A stretch of DNA of 64,000 nt, taken from positions 104,262 through 168,261 of the forward strand of contig DAIDHI010000035.1 of NCBI GenBank assembly GCA_027452025.1. Reading direction: 5' to 3'. Made by a program: the position numbers and the translations under genes. Below the pieces are notes generated by a model. That model saw only the letters and a program-made list of their open reading frames with translations. It had not been told where the DNA came from and did no database searches. Position 1 is the stretch's first letter. Every line of letters starts with the position of its first letter. This document shows positions 35,432 through 49,611 of this stretch, piece after piece. The stretch comes from Elusimicrobiota bacterium. GTDB taxonomy: Bacteria > Elusimicrobiota > Elusimicrobia > UBA1565 > UBA9628.

Positions 35432-36729
35432 GCGATGCGATCCGCCCCGAAATAAGGAGACAGGGCTTTGGGCACCAGGATGCTTCCGTCCTTTTGCTGG
35501 AAGTTCTCCAGGATGGCGACGAAGAGGCGGCCCACGGCCACGCCGCTGCCGTTGAGCGTATGGAGATACTCCGTCGGGCTCTTGGCCTCCCGCTTGAAGC
35601 GCGCCTCCATGCGTCGTGCCTGGAAATCGCCGCAGTCCGAGCATGAGGAGATCTCGCGATAGCGCTTCTCCGACGGAATCCAGACCTCGATGTCGTAGGT
35701 CTTGCGAGACGAGAAACCTATGTCGCCGGTGCAGAGCAGCACCACGCGGTAGGGCAGCTCCAGGGCCTTGAGCACGGCCTCGGCGTCCCCCGTGAGGCGC
35801 TCGAGCGCGTCCAAGGAATCCTCCGGCTTGGTGATCCAGACCAGCTCGACTTTGTCGAACTGATGGTTGCGGATGAGGCCGCGCACGTCCTTGCCGTAAG
35901 AGCCCGCTTCTTGACGAAAGCAAGGCGTGTAGGCGGCGTATTTGAGCGGCAGCGGCTTGTCCGCGGGCAGGATGCTCTCGCGGACGAGATTGGTGAGGGG
36001 CACTTCGGCCGTGGGGATCAGGAACAGGTCCTGGGCTTTTTCCCCGTCGGCGGTGCTCGTCTTGTATAGATCCGCCTCGAACTTAGGCAGTTGGCCCGTG
36101 CCTTCCAGGATTTCCGGCTTGACGAGGAGTGGTGGATGCACCTCCACGTAGCCGGCCTTAGCGTGCAGATCGAGCTGGAAATTGACGATGGCGCGCATCA
36201 GCCGCGCGCCGGCTCCCGACCAGAGCGCGAAGCGCGAACCGGCCAAGCGGGCGCCTTGCGCCGTGCTGAAAAGCCCGAGCTTCTCCTCGCCGAGCGTCAC
36301 GTGGTCCTTCGGCGCGAAATCGAAGGTCCGCGGCTGCCCTACCCGCCGCACCTCCCGGTTCTGCGTCTCGTCCCGGCCGACCGCCACGGACTCGTGGGGG
36401 ATGTTCGGAATCGACAAGGACAGCTCCCTGGTCTTTTTGGCGAGAGGCTCCAGCTGCTCTTCGAGCGCGGCCATCCGCGTCTTGAAACCGGCTACCTCGG
36501 CCATGAGCTTTTGGGCTCCCGCCTCGTCCTTGGCGGCCTTGGCCTTTCCGATCTGCTGGGAAGCCGCGTTGCGCTGGGCGCGCACGGCCTCCACTTCCGA
36601 AAGCTTCCGGCGGTAGTCGCCATCCAGCGCCAGCAATTCCTCCAGAGCCGGCAAATAGCGGCCGCCGCGGTCCTGCAGACCCTTTCGGGCCGCCGCGGGA
36701 TCCTTGCGCAAAGCGTTAATGTCTAGCAC
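35428..36729 (-). CDS. serS: Seryl-tRNA synthetase
   Basis: MLDINALRKDP, TAEVPLTNLVRESIL, CFRQEAGSYGKDVRGLIRNHQFDKVEL, YREISSCSDCGDFQARRM. Confidence 0.97.
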   Translation of the reverse strand: MLDINALRKDPAAARKGLQDRGGRYLPALEELLALDGDYRRKLSEVEAVRAQRNAASQQIGKAKAAKDEAGAQKLMAEVAGFKTRMAALEEQLEPLAKKTRELSLSIPNIPHESVAVGRDETQNREVRRVGQPRTFDFAPKDHVTLGEEKLGLFSTAQGARLAGSRFALWSGAGARLMRAIVNFQLDLHAKAGYVEVHPPLLVKPEILEGTGQLPKFEADLYKTSTADGEKAQDLFLIPTAEVPLTNLVRESILPADKPLPLKYAAYTPCFRQEAGSYGKDVRGLIRNHQFDKVELVWITKPEDSLDALERLTGDAEAVLKALELPYRVVLLCTGDIGFSSRKTYDIEVWIPSEKRYREISSCSDCGDFQARRMEARFKREAKSPTEYLHTLNGSGVAVGRLFVAILENFQQKDGSILVPKALSPYFGADRIA

Positions 36730-37261
36730 GGGGTCCTGTCTGGGCGACGGGAAGGCTCGATTCGACGACTCGGATAGGCGCGCCCTCGCGCGGCTCGAGC
36801 ATTGCCTCGAGCTTGAACTCGACGGGCCAATAGCCGTCCGCGCGGACGCGCTTGAGATAGATCTCTGTCAGCGCGGTCACGTCCACCGGCACCTGCAGCG
36901 TCTGATCCGGCCCGACCTGCGGCACCCGGCGCTCATCGTTGAGAAACGGCAGCGCCCAAACGGCCTGTCCCGCGCCGCCGACCGGCGCCAGCTTGGCGGA
37001 AAGCGAATAGCGGATGAGGATTCCTTCTTTTCGCGGTCCCTGGTTGCGCAGGGCGAGCTTGGCGGTCAGCCGCCCGCCGAGCCGCGCGCCGGAGTCCAGC
37101 GGCAAAAGCTCGATGGGTATCGGCTCCTTGGGTTCGACCGGACCGGTCTTGGAGATGGTCCAGGAAACCGCGCTCAACTCCAGGGCCCGCGCCGGCCCGG
37201 CCGCCATCGCCGCTAGCGCGGCGATGACGACCAGGGCCAGAGCGCCCTTGCTCGGTCGCAC
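36716..37261 (-). CDS. Hypothetical secreted protein
   Basis: GTG at 37261, signal peptide VRPSKGALALVVIAALAAMAAGPARA; listed ORF is over-extended into gyrA. Confidence 0.6.
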   Translation of the reverse strand: MRPSKGALALVVIAALAAMAAGPARALELSAVSWTISKTGPVEPKEPIPIELLPLDSGARLGGRLTAKLALRNQGPRKEGILIRYSLSAKLAPVGGAGQAVWALPFLNDERRVPQVGPDQTLQVPVDVTALTEIYLKRVRADGYWPVEFKLEAMLEPREGAPIRVVESSLPVAQTGPRARH

Positions 37262-37263
37262 CC

Positions 37264-39768
37264 CTATTTCCCTTCGAGCGGAAGCTCGGGGGAAACGGGG
37301 GGCTCGACGGCGATGGGCGCGACGCGCGCCACCCGGTCGCCTTCGTCGAGCTTGACCAGGCGCACGCCTTGCGTGTTGCGCGAGATGGTCTTGATGTCCT
37401 TGCAGCGCATGCGGATGGCCTTGCCTTTCTCGGTCATGACCATCAAGTCGTCGTCGTTGGTGACCAGCTTGACTCCGACGACGGCTCCGTTGCGGTCGGT
37501 GGCCTTGATCGTGATCACGCCGCCGCCGCCGCGGTGCTGCCCGCGGTATTCTGAGAGCTCCGTGCGCTTGCCGTGGCCGTGCTCGCAGACGGTCAGCAGG
37601 GTCTTCTTGCTGTTGGGCGGGAAGGCCTCCATGCCGATGACCTGGTCGCCCTTGTCGAGGCGGATGCCGCGCACGCCCATCGCCGAGCGGCCCATCGAGC
37701 GGACGTCGGCCTCCGGGAACCGGATGGACATGCCCCCCTTGGTGGCGATCATGAGCTCCTCGGCGCCCGTGGCGTGCTGGACCTCGACGAGGACGTCGCC
37801 CTCGTCGAGCGAGATCGCGTTGATGCCGCTGCGCCGGATGTTCTCGAACTCGGACAGCGGCGTCTTCTTGATCGTGCCGTTGCGCGTGCACATGACCAGG
37901 AACGTCTCTTGGCCCTTCTTTTCCTCGAAGGAACGGATCGCGATCGAGGACGTGATCTTCTCCTCGCCGGTGATGGCGAGCAGGTTCACGATCGCCTTGC
38001 CGCGCGACGTCCGGTTGCCCTCCGGCACCTCATAGGCCTTGAGCGCGAACACGCGCCCGCGGTTGGTGAAGAACAGCAGCGTGGCATGGGTGTCCGTGAT
38101 GAAGAAGTTCTCGATGAAGTCCTCGTCCTTGACCTCGGCGCCGGTGATGCCCTTGCCGCCGCGGCCTTGCGCCTGGTACGTGGCGACCGGGATCCTCTTG
38201 ATGTAGCCGGAGTTCGACCGGGAGATCACGACGTCCTCCTTAGCGATGAGGTCCTCGAGGGTCATCTCGGCGGCCTCGGTGGTGATCTGCGTCTGGCGGC
38301 TCTTGCCGAAGCTCTCCTTGACCTTTTCGAGCTCCTTGGAGACGATCGCCATGACCTTGCGAACGTCGGCGAGGATCGCCTTGAGCTCGGCGATCAGCTT
38401 CATGAGCCCGTCGTATTCTTCCTGCAGCTCGTTGACCGACAGCTTGGTCAACTGCGCCAGCCGCATGTCGAGGATGGCCTGGGCCTGGATCTTGGTCAGC
38501 TCGAACTCGGCGATCAACTTCTCGCGGGCGTCGTCGGTATCCTTGGCGCTGCGGATGATCTTGACGACCTTGTCGATGTTCTTGACCGCGATGATCAAGC
38601 CTTCCAAGATGTGGGCGCGGTCAAGGGCCTTCTTGAGCTGGAACTTGGTGCGGCGGATGACGACGGTCTTGCGGTGCTGGATGAAGTGGCCAAGCATCTC
38701 GCGCACCGGCAGCACGCGCGGCCGGCCGTCCACCAGCGAGAGCAGGATCACGCCGAAAGTGGTCTCCATCTGCGTGTGCTTGTAGAGCTGGTTGAGCACG
38801 ACGTTGGCGTTGCCGTCGCGCTTGACCTCGATGACCACGCGCATGCCCTTGCGGTCGGATTCGTCGCGGATGTCCGAGATGTCCGGAATCTTCTTGTCGC
38901 GCACGAGCCCGGCGATCGTCTCGAGCAGCGTGGCCTTGTTGACCTGGTAGGGCAGTTCCGTGACGATGATCGCCTGCCGGTTGCCCTTGATGTCCTCGAT
39001 TTCCGTCTTGGCCTGCACGCGGACGCTGCCGCGGCCGGTCTCGAAATAGTCCCTGATCCCGGTCTTGCCGCGGACGATGCCGCCGGTGGGGAAGTCCGGG
39101 CCCCGCATGATCTTCATGAGCTCTTTATTATCGAGCTTCGGCTCCTTGATGAGCGCGACGGCGGCGTCGCAGGTCTCGCCCAGATTGTGGGGCGGGATAT
39201 TGGTGGCCATGCCGACGGCGATGCCGGACGAGCCGTTGACGAGCAGGTTGGGAGCCCGGGCCGGCAGGACGACGGGCTCCGCCGTGGTGCCGTCGAAGTT
39301 GGCGACGAAATCCACGGTCTCCTGGTCGATGTCGGCCAAGAGCTCCTCGCCGAACTTGGCGAGGCGGCACTCCGTGTAGCGGTAGGCGGCCGCCGGGTCG
39401 CCGTCAACCGAGCCGAAGTTGCCCTGGCCGTCGATGAGCGGGTGCAGCAGGGAAAAATCCTGGACCATGCGGACCAAGGCGTCGTAGACGGCGGAGTCGC
39501 CGTGCGGGTGGTATTTCTTGAGCACCTCGCCGACGACGCCTGCGCACTTGGAATATTTCTTGTTGGAGGCCAGACCCTCGTCGTGCATCGCGTACATGAT
39601 GCGGCGGTGCACGGGCTTGAGGCCGTCGCGGATGTCCGGCAGAGCGCGGCCGACGATGACCGACATCGAGTAGTCGATGTAGGACGACCGCATCTCCGCG
39701 CCGATGTCGCGCGGGATGATGTTGCCGACGGGTTCCGGCGTCAGTTCCCCTTGCTTAGGCGTGCTCAT
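37264..39768 (-). CDS. gyrA: DNA gyrase subunit A
   Basis: [50 protein letters not shown]. Confidence 0.97.
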   Translation of the reverse strand: MSTPKQGELTPEPVGNIIPRDIGAEMRSSYIDYSMSVIVGRALPDIRDGLKPVHRRIMYAMHDEGLASNKKYSKCAGVVGEVLKKYHPHGDSAVYDALVRMVQDFSLLHPLIDGQGNFGSVDGDPAAAYRYTECRLAKFGEELLADIDQETVDFVANFDGTTAEPVVLPARAPNLLVNGSSGIAVGMATNIPPHNLGETCDAAVALIKEPKLDNKELMKIMRGPDFPTGGIVRGKTGIRDYFETGRGSVRVQAKTEIEDIKGNRQAIIVTELPYQVNKATLLETIAGLVRDKKIPDISDIRDESDRKGMRVVIEVKRDGNANVVLNQLYKHTQMETTFGVILLSLVDGRPRVLPVREMLGHFIQHRKTVVIRRTKFQLKKALDRAHILEGLIIAVKNIDKVVKIIRSAKDTDDAREKLIAEFELTKIQAQAILDMRLAQLTKLSVNELQEEYDGLMKLIAELKAILADVRKVMAIVSKELEKVKESFGKSRQTQITTEAAEMTLEDLIAKEDVVISRSNSGYIKRIPVATYQAQGRGGKGITGAEVKDEDFIENFFITDTHATLLFFTNRGRVFALKAYEVPEGNRTSRGKAIVNLLAITGEEKITSSIAIRSFEEKKGQETFLVMCTRNGTIKKTPLSEFENIRRSGINAISLDEGDVLVEVQHATGAEELMIATKGGMSIRFPEADVRSMGRSAMGVRGIRLDKGDQVIGMEAFPPNSKKTLLTVCEHGHGKRTELSEYRGQHRGGGGVITIKATDRNGAVVGVKLVTNDDDLMVMTEKGKAIRMRCKDIKTISRNTQGVRLVKLDEGDRVARVAPIAVEPPVSPELPLEGK

Positions 39769-39785
39769 CTATTGTCTCCGTTCCC

Positions 39786-42750
<2,965 letters not shown>

Positions 42751-42754
<4 letters not shown>

Positions 42755-43866
42755 ATCCTCATCGGCATGACGACGAACTTATAGTCCGCCTCTCCCACGG
42801 GCTCGACGAGAGCGGGGTTGACGGGCGTGGTCAGGCCGAGGGACACCGTCGCCGTGTCGACGTGACGCAAGGCATCGGAGACGAATTGAGGATTAAAGGC
42901 GACTTGGAACTCCTCCCCGGAATAATCGACGGGAAGCTCGTCGTTGAACTCGAGATTTTGGCTGGAAGCGGCGATCTGTAAAGCGCCCTTGCGCAGCGTG
43001 TATTTGACGGACCCGCCGCGGTCGACGGCGCACAGGGACGCCCTCTTGGTCACCGCCAGCAGCTCTTTGGTGTCGACCGTGACGATGATGTCCTTCTTGC
43101 TTGGGATGACCTGCTCGTAATGCGGAAAGCTGCCTCCCACCAAGCGCGACAACAGCGTCGTGTCCTTGAGCTGGAACGCCACTTGGTTCTCGGTGACTCC
43201 GACCAGCATCTTTTGGGTTGAATCCGGCTTGATCTCGAAAGTCGTCAGCAGCCGCAGCAGCTCGGAAAGGATCTTCGTGGGCACGATGACCTGAAAATCC
43301 TTGTCTTTTGGAGCGATCTTCTTGGCCATCACGGCCAGGCGGCGGCCGTCAGTGGCGACCATCTCGAGGACGCCCTTCTTTGCCGACCAAAAAACGCCGT
43401 TGAGGACGTGTCGGGTCTCGTCCGAGGAAGCGGCAAAGATGGTCTTGCGCACCATCTCTCCCATAAGGCCGGCCGGAGCCTCGAAAGCGTTCTGCTTATT
43501 GAATTCGGGAAGGATCGGATACTCGGATTTAGGGGCTCCGATGATGCCGAAACGGGAGCGGCCGCACTTTAGCTGGACTTTCCCGCCGGCGTCGACGGAC
43601 AACTCCACGTCCTGGCCGTCGGGAAGGCTGTGAAGGATGTCGGAGAACTTCTTGGCGGGGATGGTGATGCTGCCGTCGCTCTCCACTTCGGCGCCGATGT
43701 AGTGCTTGACGCCCATCTCGAGGTCGGTGGACACGACTTTTACCTTGGAGTTCTCGGTCTCCATGAGGAAATTCAAGAGGATCGGCAAGGTGGTTCGGGC
43801 GGACAGAGCCGATTGGATCGTCTGGACTCCTTGAGACAAGACTTCCTTGCTACAGTGAATTTTCAT
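42751..43866 (-). CDS. dnaN: DNA polymerase III beta sliding clamp
   Basis: MKIHCSKEVLSQGVQTIQSALS...LPILLNFLMET...VVMPMRI terminus. Confidence 0.95.
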
Positions 43867-44101
43867 TTACGTAGTCCCCTTACTCATAAGGCTGAGGAAA
43901 TGGTGCATAAGTATCCGCGCCGTCATTTTTCGGTCACAAACCCGTCAATTTCCATCAACCGGACATGGGGATAAACCCGCGATATTGTCCACTCCATCCA
44001 CACGCCGCCGGTTTTCAACAGGGGCAACGGCCTCTACCAACACCCTGTCCACAATAAATCGACACGTCTTCGTCAAACCGATAGAAAAAAACGTCATGAG
44101 G
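43867..44101. other. Candidate oriC segment (dnaA-dnaN intergenic)
   Basis: Degenerate DnaA-box-like 9-mers: TGGGGATAA (43966), TTGTCCACT (43985), CTGTCCACA (44045). Confidence 0.5.
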
Positions 44102-45454
44102 TCACTGATCCTCGACCGCGCGGATATCGGCCTGGAGTTTATTGACGACTTCCAAGAAAAAAGGATCCTCCTCGACCTGCTTTTTGATCTTCTCCCGCGC
44201 ATGGAGAACCGTCGTGTGGTCTTTGCCGCCGAAAGCGCGGCCGATCTCCTTGAGAGACATCTCCGTCATGGCGCAGCAAAGATACATCGCGACTTGCCGG
44301 GGAAAAGCGATGGAAGCCGTGCGTTGGTGGCCCTTGAGGTCCTTGACGTCGACGGAATACTTATACGCCACCATGCGCTGGATCGTTTCCACTCGCACCG
44401 GGGAAGAGGCTTCGTGAGAGATCGAGTCCTTCAGGATATCCTTGGCGTCGTCGACGGTCAGGGCGCTGCCCGTCATCGAGGAGAAAGCCTTGAGGCGGAT
44501 GAGAGCTCCCTCCAGGGCCCGGATGTTGGTCTTGACGGAACTGGCCACGAACACGACGACGTCGTCGGGCACGTAAAAGCCCTCGGTGTCGGCTTTCTTG
44601 CGCAGGATGGCGATGCGAGTCTCGAGATCCGGCGGCTTGATGTCGGCCACGACGCCCCACTCGAAGCGGGAGATCAGGCGCTGCTCCGAAGCCGACATCT
44701 CCTTGGGCGAGCGGTCGGACGAGATCACGACCTGTTTATGGGCGTTGAAAAGGGCGTTGAAGGTGTGGAAGAACTCCTCGACGCTGCGGTCCTTGGCGAT
44801 CAGGAACTGGATGTCGTCGATGAGCAGGCAGTCCAGGCCGCGGAACTTGGCGCGGAACTCGTCGGGCTTGTTTTGATGGATCGAGTTGATGAACTCATTG
44901 ACAAACTGCTCGCTGGTGGTATATAGGACGCGGGCGCGCGGGTGGGCGCGACGCATCTCGTTTCCGATGGCGTGCATGAGATGGGTCTTGCCCAGGCCGA
45001 CGCCGCCGTAGATGAAGTAAGGGTTGTATTGAGTTCCCGGGCTCTTCGAGACGGCCTCGGCCGTGGCCGCGGCGAAGCGATTCGAATCTCCGATCACGAA
45101 CGACCCGAACGTGTAGCGGGGATTGAGCTCGCTGATCGTGAAATCCGACTGCGGACCCGGCTCCGAGATCGGGTCGGAGGGCGGCAGCACGCTGCGCAGA
45201 TCCTTGGCCACCTCGTAATCGAGGTCGATCTGTTGCCCCGCGATCTCTCGCAAGAGGATGGACAGGCGCTTTTGATAGTGATCGCGGATCCAGCTCGAGT
45301 AGAACTTGTTCGGGACCCGGACCTGGAGGATCTGGTTCTCCATGCGCAGGGCCTCGACGGGCTTGAGCCACAGATCAGCGTCGTCGGCGCCGATCTCGCC
45401 TCGGAGCTTGGTGACGGCATGCTCCCACAGCTCCTTGGCGTCTACGTTGTTCAC
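44102..45454 (-). CDS. dnaA: Chromosomal replication initiator DnaA
   Basis: NPYFIYGGVGLGKTHLMHAIGNE, LLIDDIQFL, GGKDHTTVLHAREKI. Confidence 0.97.
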   Translation of the reverse strand: MNNVDAKELWEHAVTKLRGEIGADDADLWLKPVEALRMENQILQVRVPNKFYSSWIRDHYQKRLSILLREIAGQQIDLDYEVAKDLRSVLPPSDPISEPGPQSDFTISELNPRYTFGSFVIGDSNRFAAATAEAVSKSPGTQYNPYFIYGGVGLGKTHLMHAIGNEMRRAHPRARVLYTTSEQFVNEFINSIHQNKPDEFRAKFRGLDCLLIDDIQFLIAKDRSVEEFFHTFNALFNAHKQVVISSDRSPKEMSASEQRLISRFEWGVVADIKPPDLETRIAILRKKADTEGFYVPDDVVVFVASSVKTNIRALEGALIRLKAFSSMTGSALTVDDAKDILKDSISHEASSPVRVETIQRMVAYKYSVDVKDLKGHQRTASIAFPRQVAMYLCCAMTEMSLKEIGRAFGGKDHTTVLHAREKIKKQVEEDPFFLEVVNKLQADIRAVEDQ

Positions 45455-45703
45455 AGGTTGTCCACCGATGTGTATAAAGCCGTAATCTCCTAAAAAATGA
45501 TTAAAAAAACTACACTTTCTTTATCCTGGCGGTCTCGAAACCGCCGGACGCCCGCGCCCTGTTGACAAAAGCGTCACACAGCGGTCGCCGGCCGCAAACA
45601 CGAAAAGCGTACCTCTTTTTCGAGGATGAGTCAAACCGTCGGCCGCCGGCCGGCGCCGGGCCAAGAGGCCTAGGCCCATGGACCTAGATCGCGGCGGGAA
45701 AAA

Positions 45704-45732
45704 TTGACACTCCCAAGACAAAGTGCTTAAAT
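45704..45732 (+). promoter_or_regulatory. Sigma70-like promoter upstream of hpf
   Basis: TTGACA - 17 nt - TTAAAT. Confidence 0.5.
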
Positions 45733-45756
45733 CCAAAAGATCCCGGAGAACCATTT

Positions 45757-46284
45757 ATGGAAATACATTTGACGGCCAAGCACCTCAAAGTCACCGCGCC
45801 CATAAACGATTACGTCAACCAAAAGCTGGAAAAGTGCCAGAAATACTTCGACCACATCATCTGGGGACAAGCGTTCCTTTCCGTGGAGAAGAGGGCGCAC
45901 AACTGCGAGTTCGTCATCCACGCGCCCAGGCAGACGTTCCGCGCGCTAGCCACGGCCGCGGACCTGTATTCCGCCGTCGACTTGGCCTCCGACAAGATCG
46001 ACGCCCAGATCAAGAAGTTCAAGGAACGGATCAAGGGCCGGCATAAGCCCGGCCAAGAAGAGGAGTCCGCTCCGGTGCCGGCGGCGGCCGGCCCTCTCAA
46101 GCCCCAGGTGGTCAAGCAGCCCGTGGCCCCGATGACGCCGGAAGAAGCCGTCGAGGAGATGGAGTCGCTGGGACTGACCTTCCGGCTCTTCCAAGACAAG
46201 GATTCGCACCAGATCCACTTGGTCTACCGCGCCAGCGATGATTCCTACAAAGTCCTTCAGCCGGTCAAGAAAAACGGCCGCTGA
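45757..46284 (+). CDS. hpf: Long-form ribosome hibernation promoting factor
   Basis: MEIHLTAKHLKVTAPINDYVNQKLEKCQKYF; C-terminal MTPEEAVEEMESLGLTFRLFQDKDSHQIHLVYR. Confidence 0.9.
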   Translation: MEIHLTAKHLKVTAPINDYVNQKLEKCQKYFDHIIWGQAFLSVEKRAHNCEFVIHAPRQTFRALATAADLYSAVDLASDKIDAQIKKFKERIKGRHKPGQEEESAPVPAAAGPLKPQVVKQPVAPMTPEEAVEEMESLGLTFRLFQDKDSHQIHLVYRASDDSYKVLQPVKKNGR

Positions 46285-46302
46285 GGCGGCGGCGGCCGCG
46301 GC

Positions 46303-47247
46303 GTGAGCGGCCCCGCCCTGAGCGTCGGCCAGCTGCTTAAGGAGCAGGAGGAGCGGCTTCGCCTGGAACTGGTCTCCGGCGAGAAGGCCTTGGGCCGCCC
46401 GATCACCGTCTCGGAGCTCAACCGCCCCGGCCTGGCCCTGTCCGGCTTTTTGGATCATTTCCGCGCCGAGCGCGTTCAGATCATCGGCATCGGCGAGCAG
46501 AGCTACTGCATGAAGGCCGAACCCAAGAAGCTCGCGGCGTCCCTATCCGCCATGCTGTCGTCGCCCGACCTGCCTTGCCTGGTGATGACGCACAATCTCA
46601 AGTCGCCCTCGACGCTCGTCCAGGCTTGCCGCAAAAACGGCGTGCCGCTCCTGCGCTCCAAGCTCGACACGGCGACGCTGGTCAGCGAGCTCGGAGAGAT
46701 CCTCGAGTCGCGCCTGGCGCCGGCGACGACGGTCCACGGCGTTCTCGTCGACGTCTACGGGCTCGGCGTGCTCATCCAAGGCGAGCCCGGGATCGGCAAA
46801 AGCGAGTGCGCCCTCGAGCTGCTCAAGCGCGGACACATCCTCATCGCCGACGACGCCGTCCAGATCCAGCACCGCCGCGGCGGCGTGCTGCGCGCGAGCT
46901 GCCCCGAGGCGCTCAAGCATTACATGGAAGTCCGCGGCCTCGGCGTCATCGACGTCAAGCTCCTATTCGGGATCGGCTCGATCCTCGACCGCACCCACAT
47001 CGAGCTGGCGATCAAGCTGGAGCCGTGGAACGCCGGCGCGCATCATGACCGAACCGGCCTCGAGACCAAGAAGATGACGATCCTCGACGTGGAAATCCCG
47101 CTCATCCGGATCCCCGTCAGCCCGGGGCGCAACCTCGCCGTGCTCATCGAAGTGGCCGCGCTCAACCAGCGGCTGCGCAACAAGGGCTACTTCTCGGCCG
47201 AAACCTTCAATCGCAAGCTCATCGAGCGGATGAGCGCCCAGGGATAA
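46303..47247 (+). CDS. hprK: HPr kinase/phosphorylase
   Basis: GEPGIGKSECALELLKRGHILIADD, VRGLGVIDVK; GTG start. Confidence 0.93.
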   Translation: MSGPALSVGQLLKEQEERLRLELVSGEKALGRPITVSELNRPGLALSGFLDHFRAERVQIIGIGEQSYCMKAEPKKLAASLSAMLSSPDLPCLVMTHNLKSPSTLVQACRKNGVPLLRSKLDTATLVSELGEILESRLAPATTVHGVLVDVYGLGVLIQGEPGIGKSECALELLKRGHILIADDAVQIQHRRGGVLRASCPEALKHYMEVRGLGVIDVKLLFGIGSILDRTHIELAIKLEPWNAGAHHDRTGLETKKMTILDVEIPLIRIPVSPGRNLAVLIEVAALNQRLRNKGYFSAETFNRKLIERMSAQG

Positions 47248-48102
47248 GTGGCCGGCGAGCGCAAGATCTTCATCATCACCGGCATCTCCGGAGCCGGCAA
47301 GAGCCAGGTGCTCAAGTGCTTCGAGGACTTCGGCTTCTATTGCGTCGACAACCTTCCCGTCGCGCTGCTGGAGGATTTCTCGAAGTTTTTGGCGCAGTCG
47401 CCCGACATAGACCGCGTCGCCTTGGGCATGGACATCCGTGAGGGCAAGCTCCTCGACGCGCTGCCGGACGTCCTCAAGGGGCTGCGGGCCCGCGGCTTCG
47501 ATTCCCGGGTTCTCTTCCTGGACGCCAGCGACGACGTCGTGATCTCGCGCTTCTCCGAGACGAGGCACCGGCATCCGCTTGGCGCGAAAGTCGAGGATGC
47601 CATCAAAGAGGAGCGCAAGACGCTGCTGCCGATCAAAGAGATCGCCGACAAGGTGATCGACACCAGCGGCATGACCTTGGGCGAACTCAAGGAGTCGATC
47701 TCCCAGACGCTCGAGCTGACGCGGACCAAGGAGATGACGCTGTCGGTCGTTTCGTTCGGCTACAAGTACGGCATTCCCATGGACGCCGATATCGTCATGG
47801 ACGTGCGCTTCCTGCCCAACCCGAACTACGTCCCGGCGCTCAAGAAGCAGACCGGCCTCAACGCGGGCGTGCAGCGCTACATCCTCGGCCAGCCCGCGGC
47901 GCGCAAGTTCCTCGACGAATTCTTGCGCTTGATCACCGCCCTTTTGCCACAATACGTAAGAGAGGGCAAGTCCTACCTGACGATCGCCGTCGGCTGCACA
48001 GGCGGCCGTCATCGCAGCGTCTTCATCACCCGATATCTGGCCAAGAAGCTGCGGGGAAGCGGACACCCAATCCAGGAGTTTCACAGGGACATCAACCGCT
48101 GA
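47248..48102 (+). CDS. rapZ: RapZ/YvcJ-family RNase adaptor (nucleotide-binding protein)
   Basis: ITGISGAGKSQVLKCFEDFGFYCVDNLP, FGYKYGIPMDADIVMDVRFLPNP, IAVGCTGGRHRSV; GTG start. Confidence 0.93.
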   Translation: MAGERKIFIITGISGAGKSQVLKCFEDFGFYCVDNLPVALLEDFSKFLAQSPDIDRVALGMDIREGKLLDALPDVLKGLRARGFDSRVLFLDASDDVVISRFSETRHRHPLGAKVEDAIKEERKTLLPIKEIADKVIDTSGMTLGELKESISQTLELTRTKEMTLSVVSFGYKYGIPMDADIVMDVRFLPNPNYVPALKKQTGLNAGVQRYILGQPAARKFLDEFLRLITALLPQYVREGKSYLTIAVGCTGGRHRSVFITRYLAKKLRGSGHPIQEFHRDINR

Positions 48103-48515
48103 TGGTCAACTTCATCGTCATCACGCACGGGGAATTCGGGGCCTACCTGGTCGAGGCCGCGGAATCGATCGTGGGGGTCCAGGCGCGCGGCGTGCGCACG
48201 ATCTCGATCTCGCCGCGCCTGAGCGTTCCCGAGATACAGCACCGGCTCTCGCGCGCCATCGACGAGGTGCGCTCCCCGGGCGGCCTCATCGTCTTCACCG
48301 ACATGCCCGGGGGGACGCCCGGCAACTTGTCTTTCCCGCTCATCAAGGACCTGCCGGGCGTCGAGATGATCAGCGGGGTCAACTTATACATGCTCGTGAC
48401 GGCGTTCAGCCATCGCGACGATCTGCCGCTGCAGGCCTTGATTCCGAAGATCATCAACGACGGCCAGCGGTCGATTCGCGACATCCGGCGGATGTTTCTG
48501 GCGAAGGTCCGATGA
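48102..48515 (+). CDS. PTS mannose-family EIIA
   Basis: VITHGEFGAYLVEAAESIVG, VFTDMPGGTPGNLS. Confidence 0.88.
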   Translation: MVNFIVITHGEFGAYLVEAAESIVGVQARGVRTISISPRLSVPEIQHRLSRAIDEVRSPGGLIVFTDMPGGTPGNLSFPLIKDLPGVEMISGVNLYMLVTAFSHRDDLPLQALIPKIINDGQRSIRDIRRMFLAKVR

Positions 48516-49006
48516 TGGCCGTCTGCCTGGCGCGCATCGACGACCGGCTCGTTCACGGCCAAGTCGTGGAGGGATGGATCCCGCATCTGCGCGCCCAGCG
48601 CGTCGTCGTCGTCTCCGACGGCGCCGCCGCCGACGAGACGCAGAAGGCGCTCATGCGCATGGCCCTGCCCGAGGACGTGGAGCTGGAGGTCATGACCGTC
48701 GAGGAGGCGGCGCGCCATCCGAGCTTGCGCGAGAATGGAGGACCGAGAACCCTCGTCCTGGCGCCCGGGCCGCTCGAGATTCTCGGACTGCTGGAACGCG
48801 GCGTCTCCTTTGCGCGCGTCAACGTCGGAGGGCTGCACTACAGCGCCGGCAAGGTGCAGCTCGGCAAGGCGATCTTTTTGAGCGAAGAGGATCGCGAGGC
48901 GCTCAAGAGCATCAGCCGCCGGGGCGTGTTCCTGGAAGGGCGCGCGGTTCCCGCGGAGAAGGAGACGGATCTTCTCGCGCTTCTGGAAGGCCGGAGCGCC
49001 GCGTGA
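48512..49006 (+). CDS. PTS mannose-family EIIB
   Basis: LARIDDRLVHGQVVEGWIPHL. Confidence 0.9.
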   Translation: MMAVCLARIDDRLVHGQVVEGWIPHLRAQRVVVVSDGAAADETQKALMRMALPEDVELEVMTVEEAARHPSLRENGGPRTLVLAPGPLEILGLLERGVSFARVNVGGLHYSAGKVQLGKAIFLSEEDREALKSISRRGVFLEGRAVPAEKETDLLALLEGRSAA

Positions 49007-49611
49007 CGAGTCTTCCCGGGCTGCTTCTGGGCGCGCTGATCCTGGCTCTCATCGAGCTCGATGAGACGGCCGCGGGCCAGTTCATGATTTCGCGGCCGAT
49101 CGTGCTCGGGCCGCTCGCCGGCGCGGCGTTCGGAGACGCGCTGCTGGGCGGAGGACTCGGACTCCTCTTCGAGCTCTTCAGCCTGGTCGACCCTCCGGTG
49201 GGCGGCTATCTTCCGATAAACCCGTCCGTCGCCTTGTCGGGAGCCCTTTTGTTTTCCGCCTCCGGCGGCGGGCCGACGCCCGCCGGGTTCGCTCTGGGTC
49301 TCGTCCTCGGCTGGATCCACGGCCTCTTGGAGACGACGCTTCGGCGCCGGCGCGTTTCGACCGCGCGGCGCGCCGAGAAGCGGCTGGCGGCCGGCGAGGA
49401 GCCCCGGCTGATGATCGCCGCCGCCGTCGAGTTGGCCCGCCAAGCCGCGTTCACTTTCTTCCTGCTGGCCGCGGCCGTGCTGGTCCGGCGGGCCTTCCTG
49501 CAAGGCTGGCTTCCGCAGCCCTGGTGGCTTTCGGCCGGACTGCGCGCCGGCCTGGCGCTGGCGCCGTGGATCGGCTTGGGGGCCCTGTGCCGCGCGCTGA
49601 GGCTGGCGTGA
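49003..49611 (+). CDS. PTS mannose-family EIIC
   Basis: Hydrophobic protein with LIELDETAAGQFMISRPIVLGPLAGAAFGD, PPVGGYLPINPSVA; GTGA overlap. Confidence 0.8.
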   Translation: MTSLPGLLLGALILALIELDETAAGQFMISRPIVLGPLAGAAFGDALLGGGLGLLFELFSLVDPPVGGYLPINPSVALSGALLFSASGGGPTPAGFALGLVLGWIHGLLETTLRRRRVSTARRAEKRLAAGEEPRLMIAAAVELARQAAFTFFLLAAAVLVRRAFLQGWLPQPWWLSAGLRAGLALAPWIGLGALCRALRLA

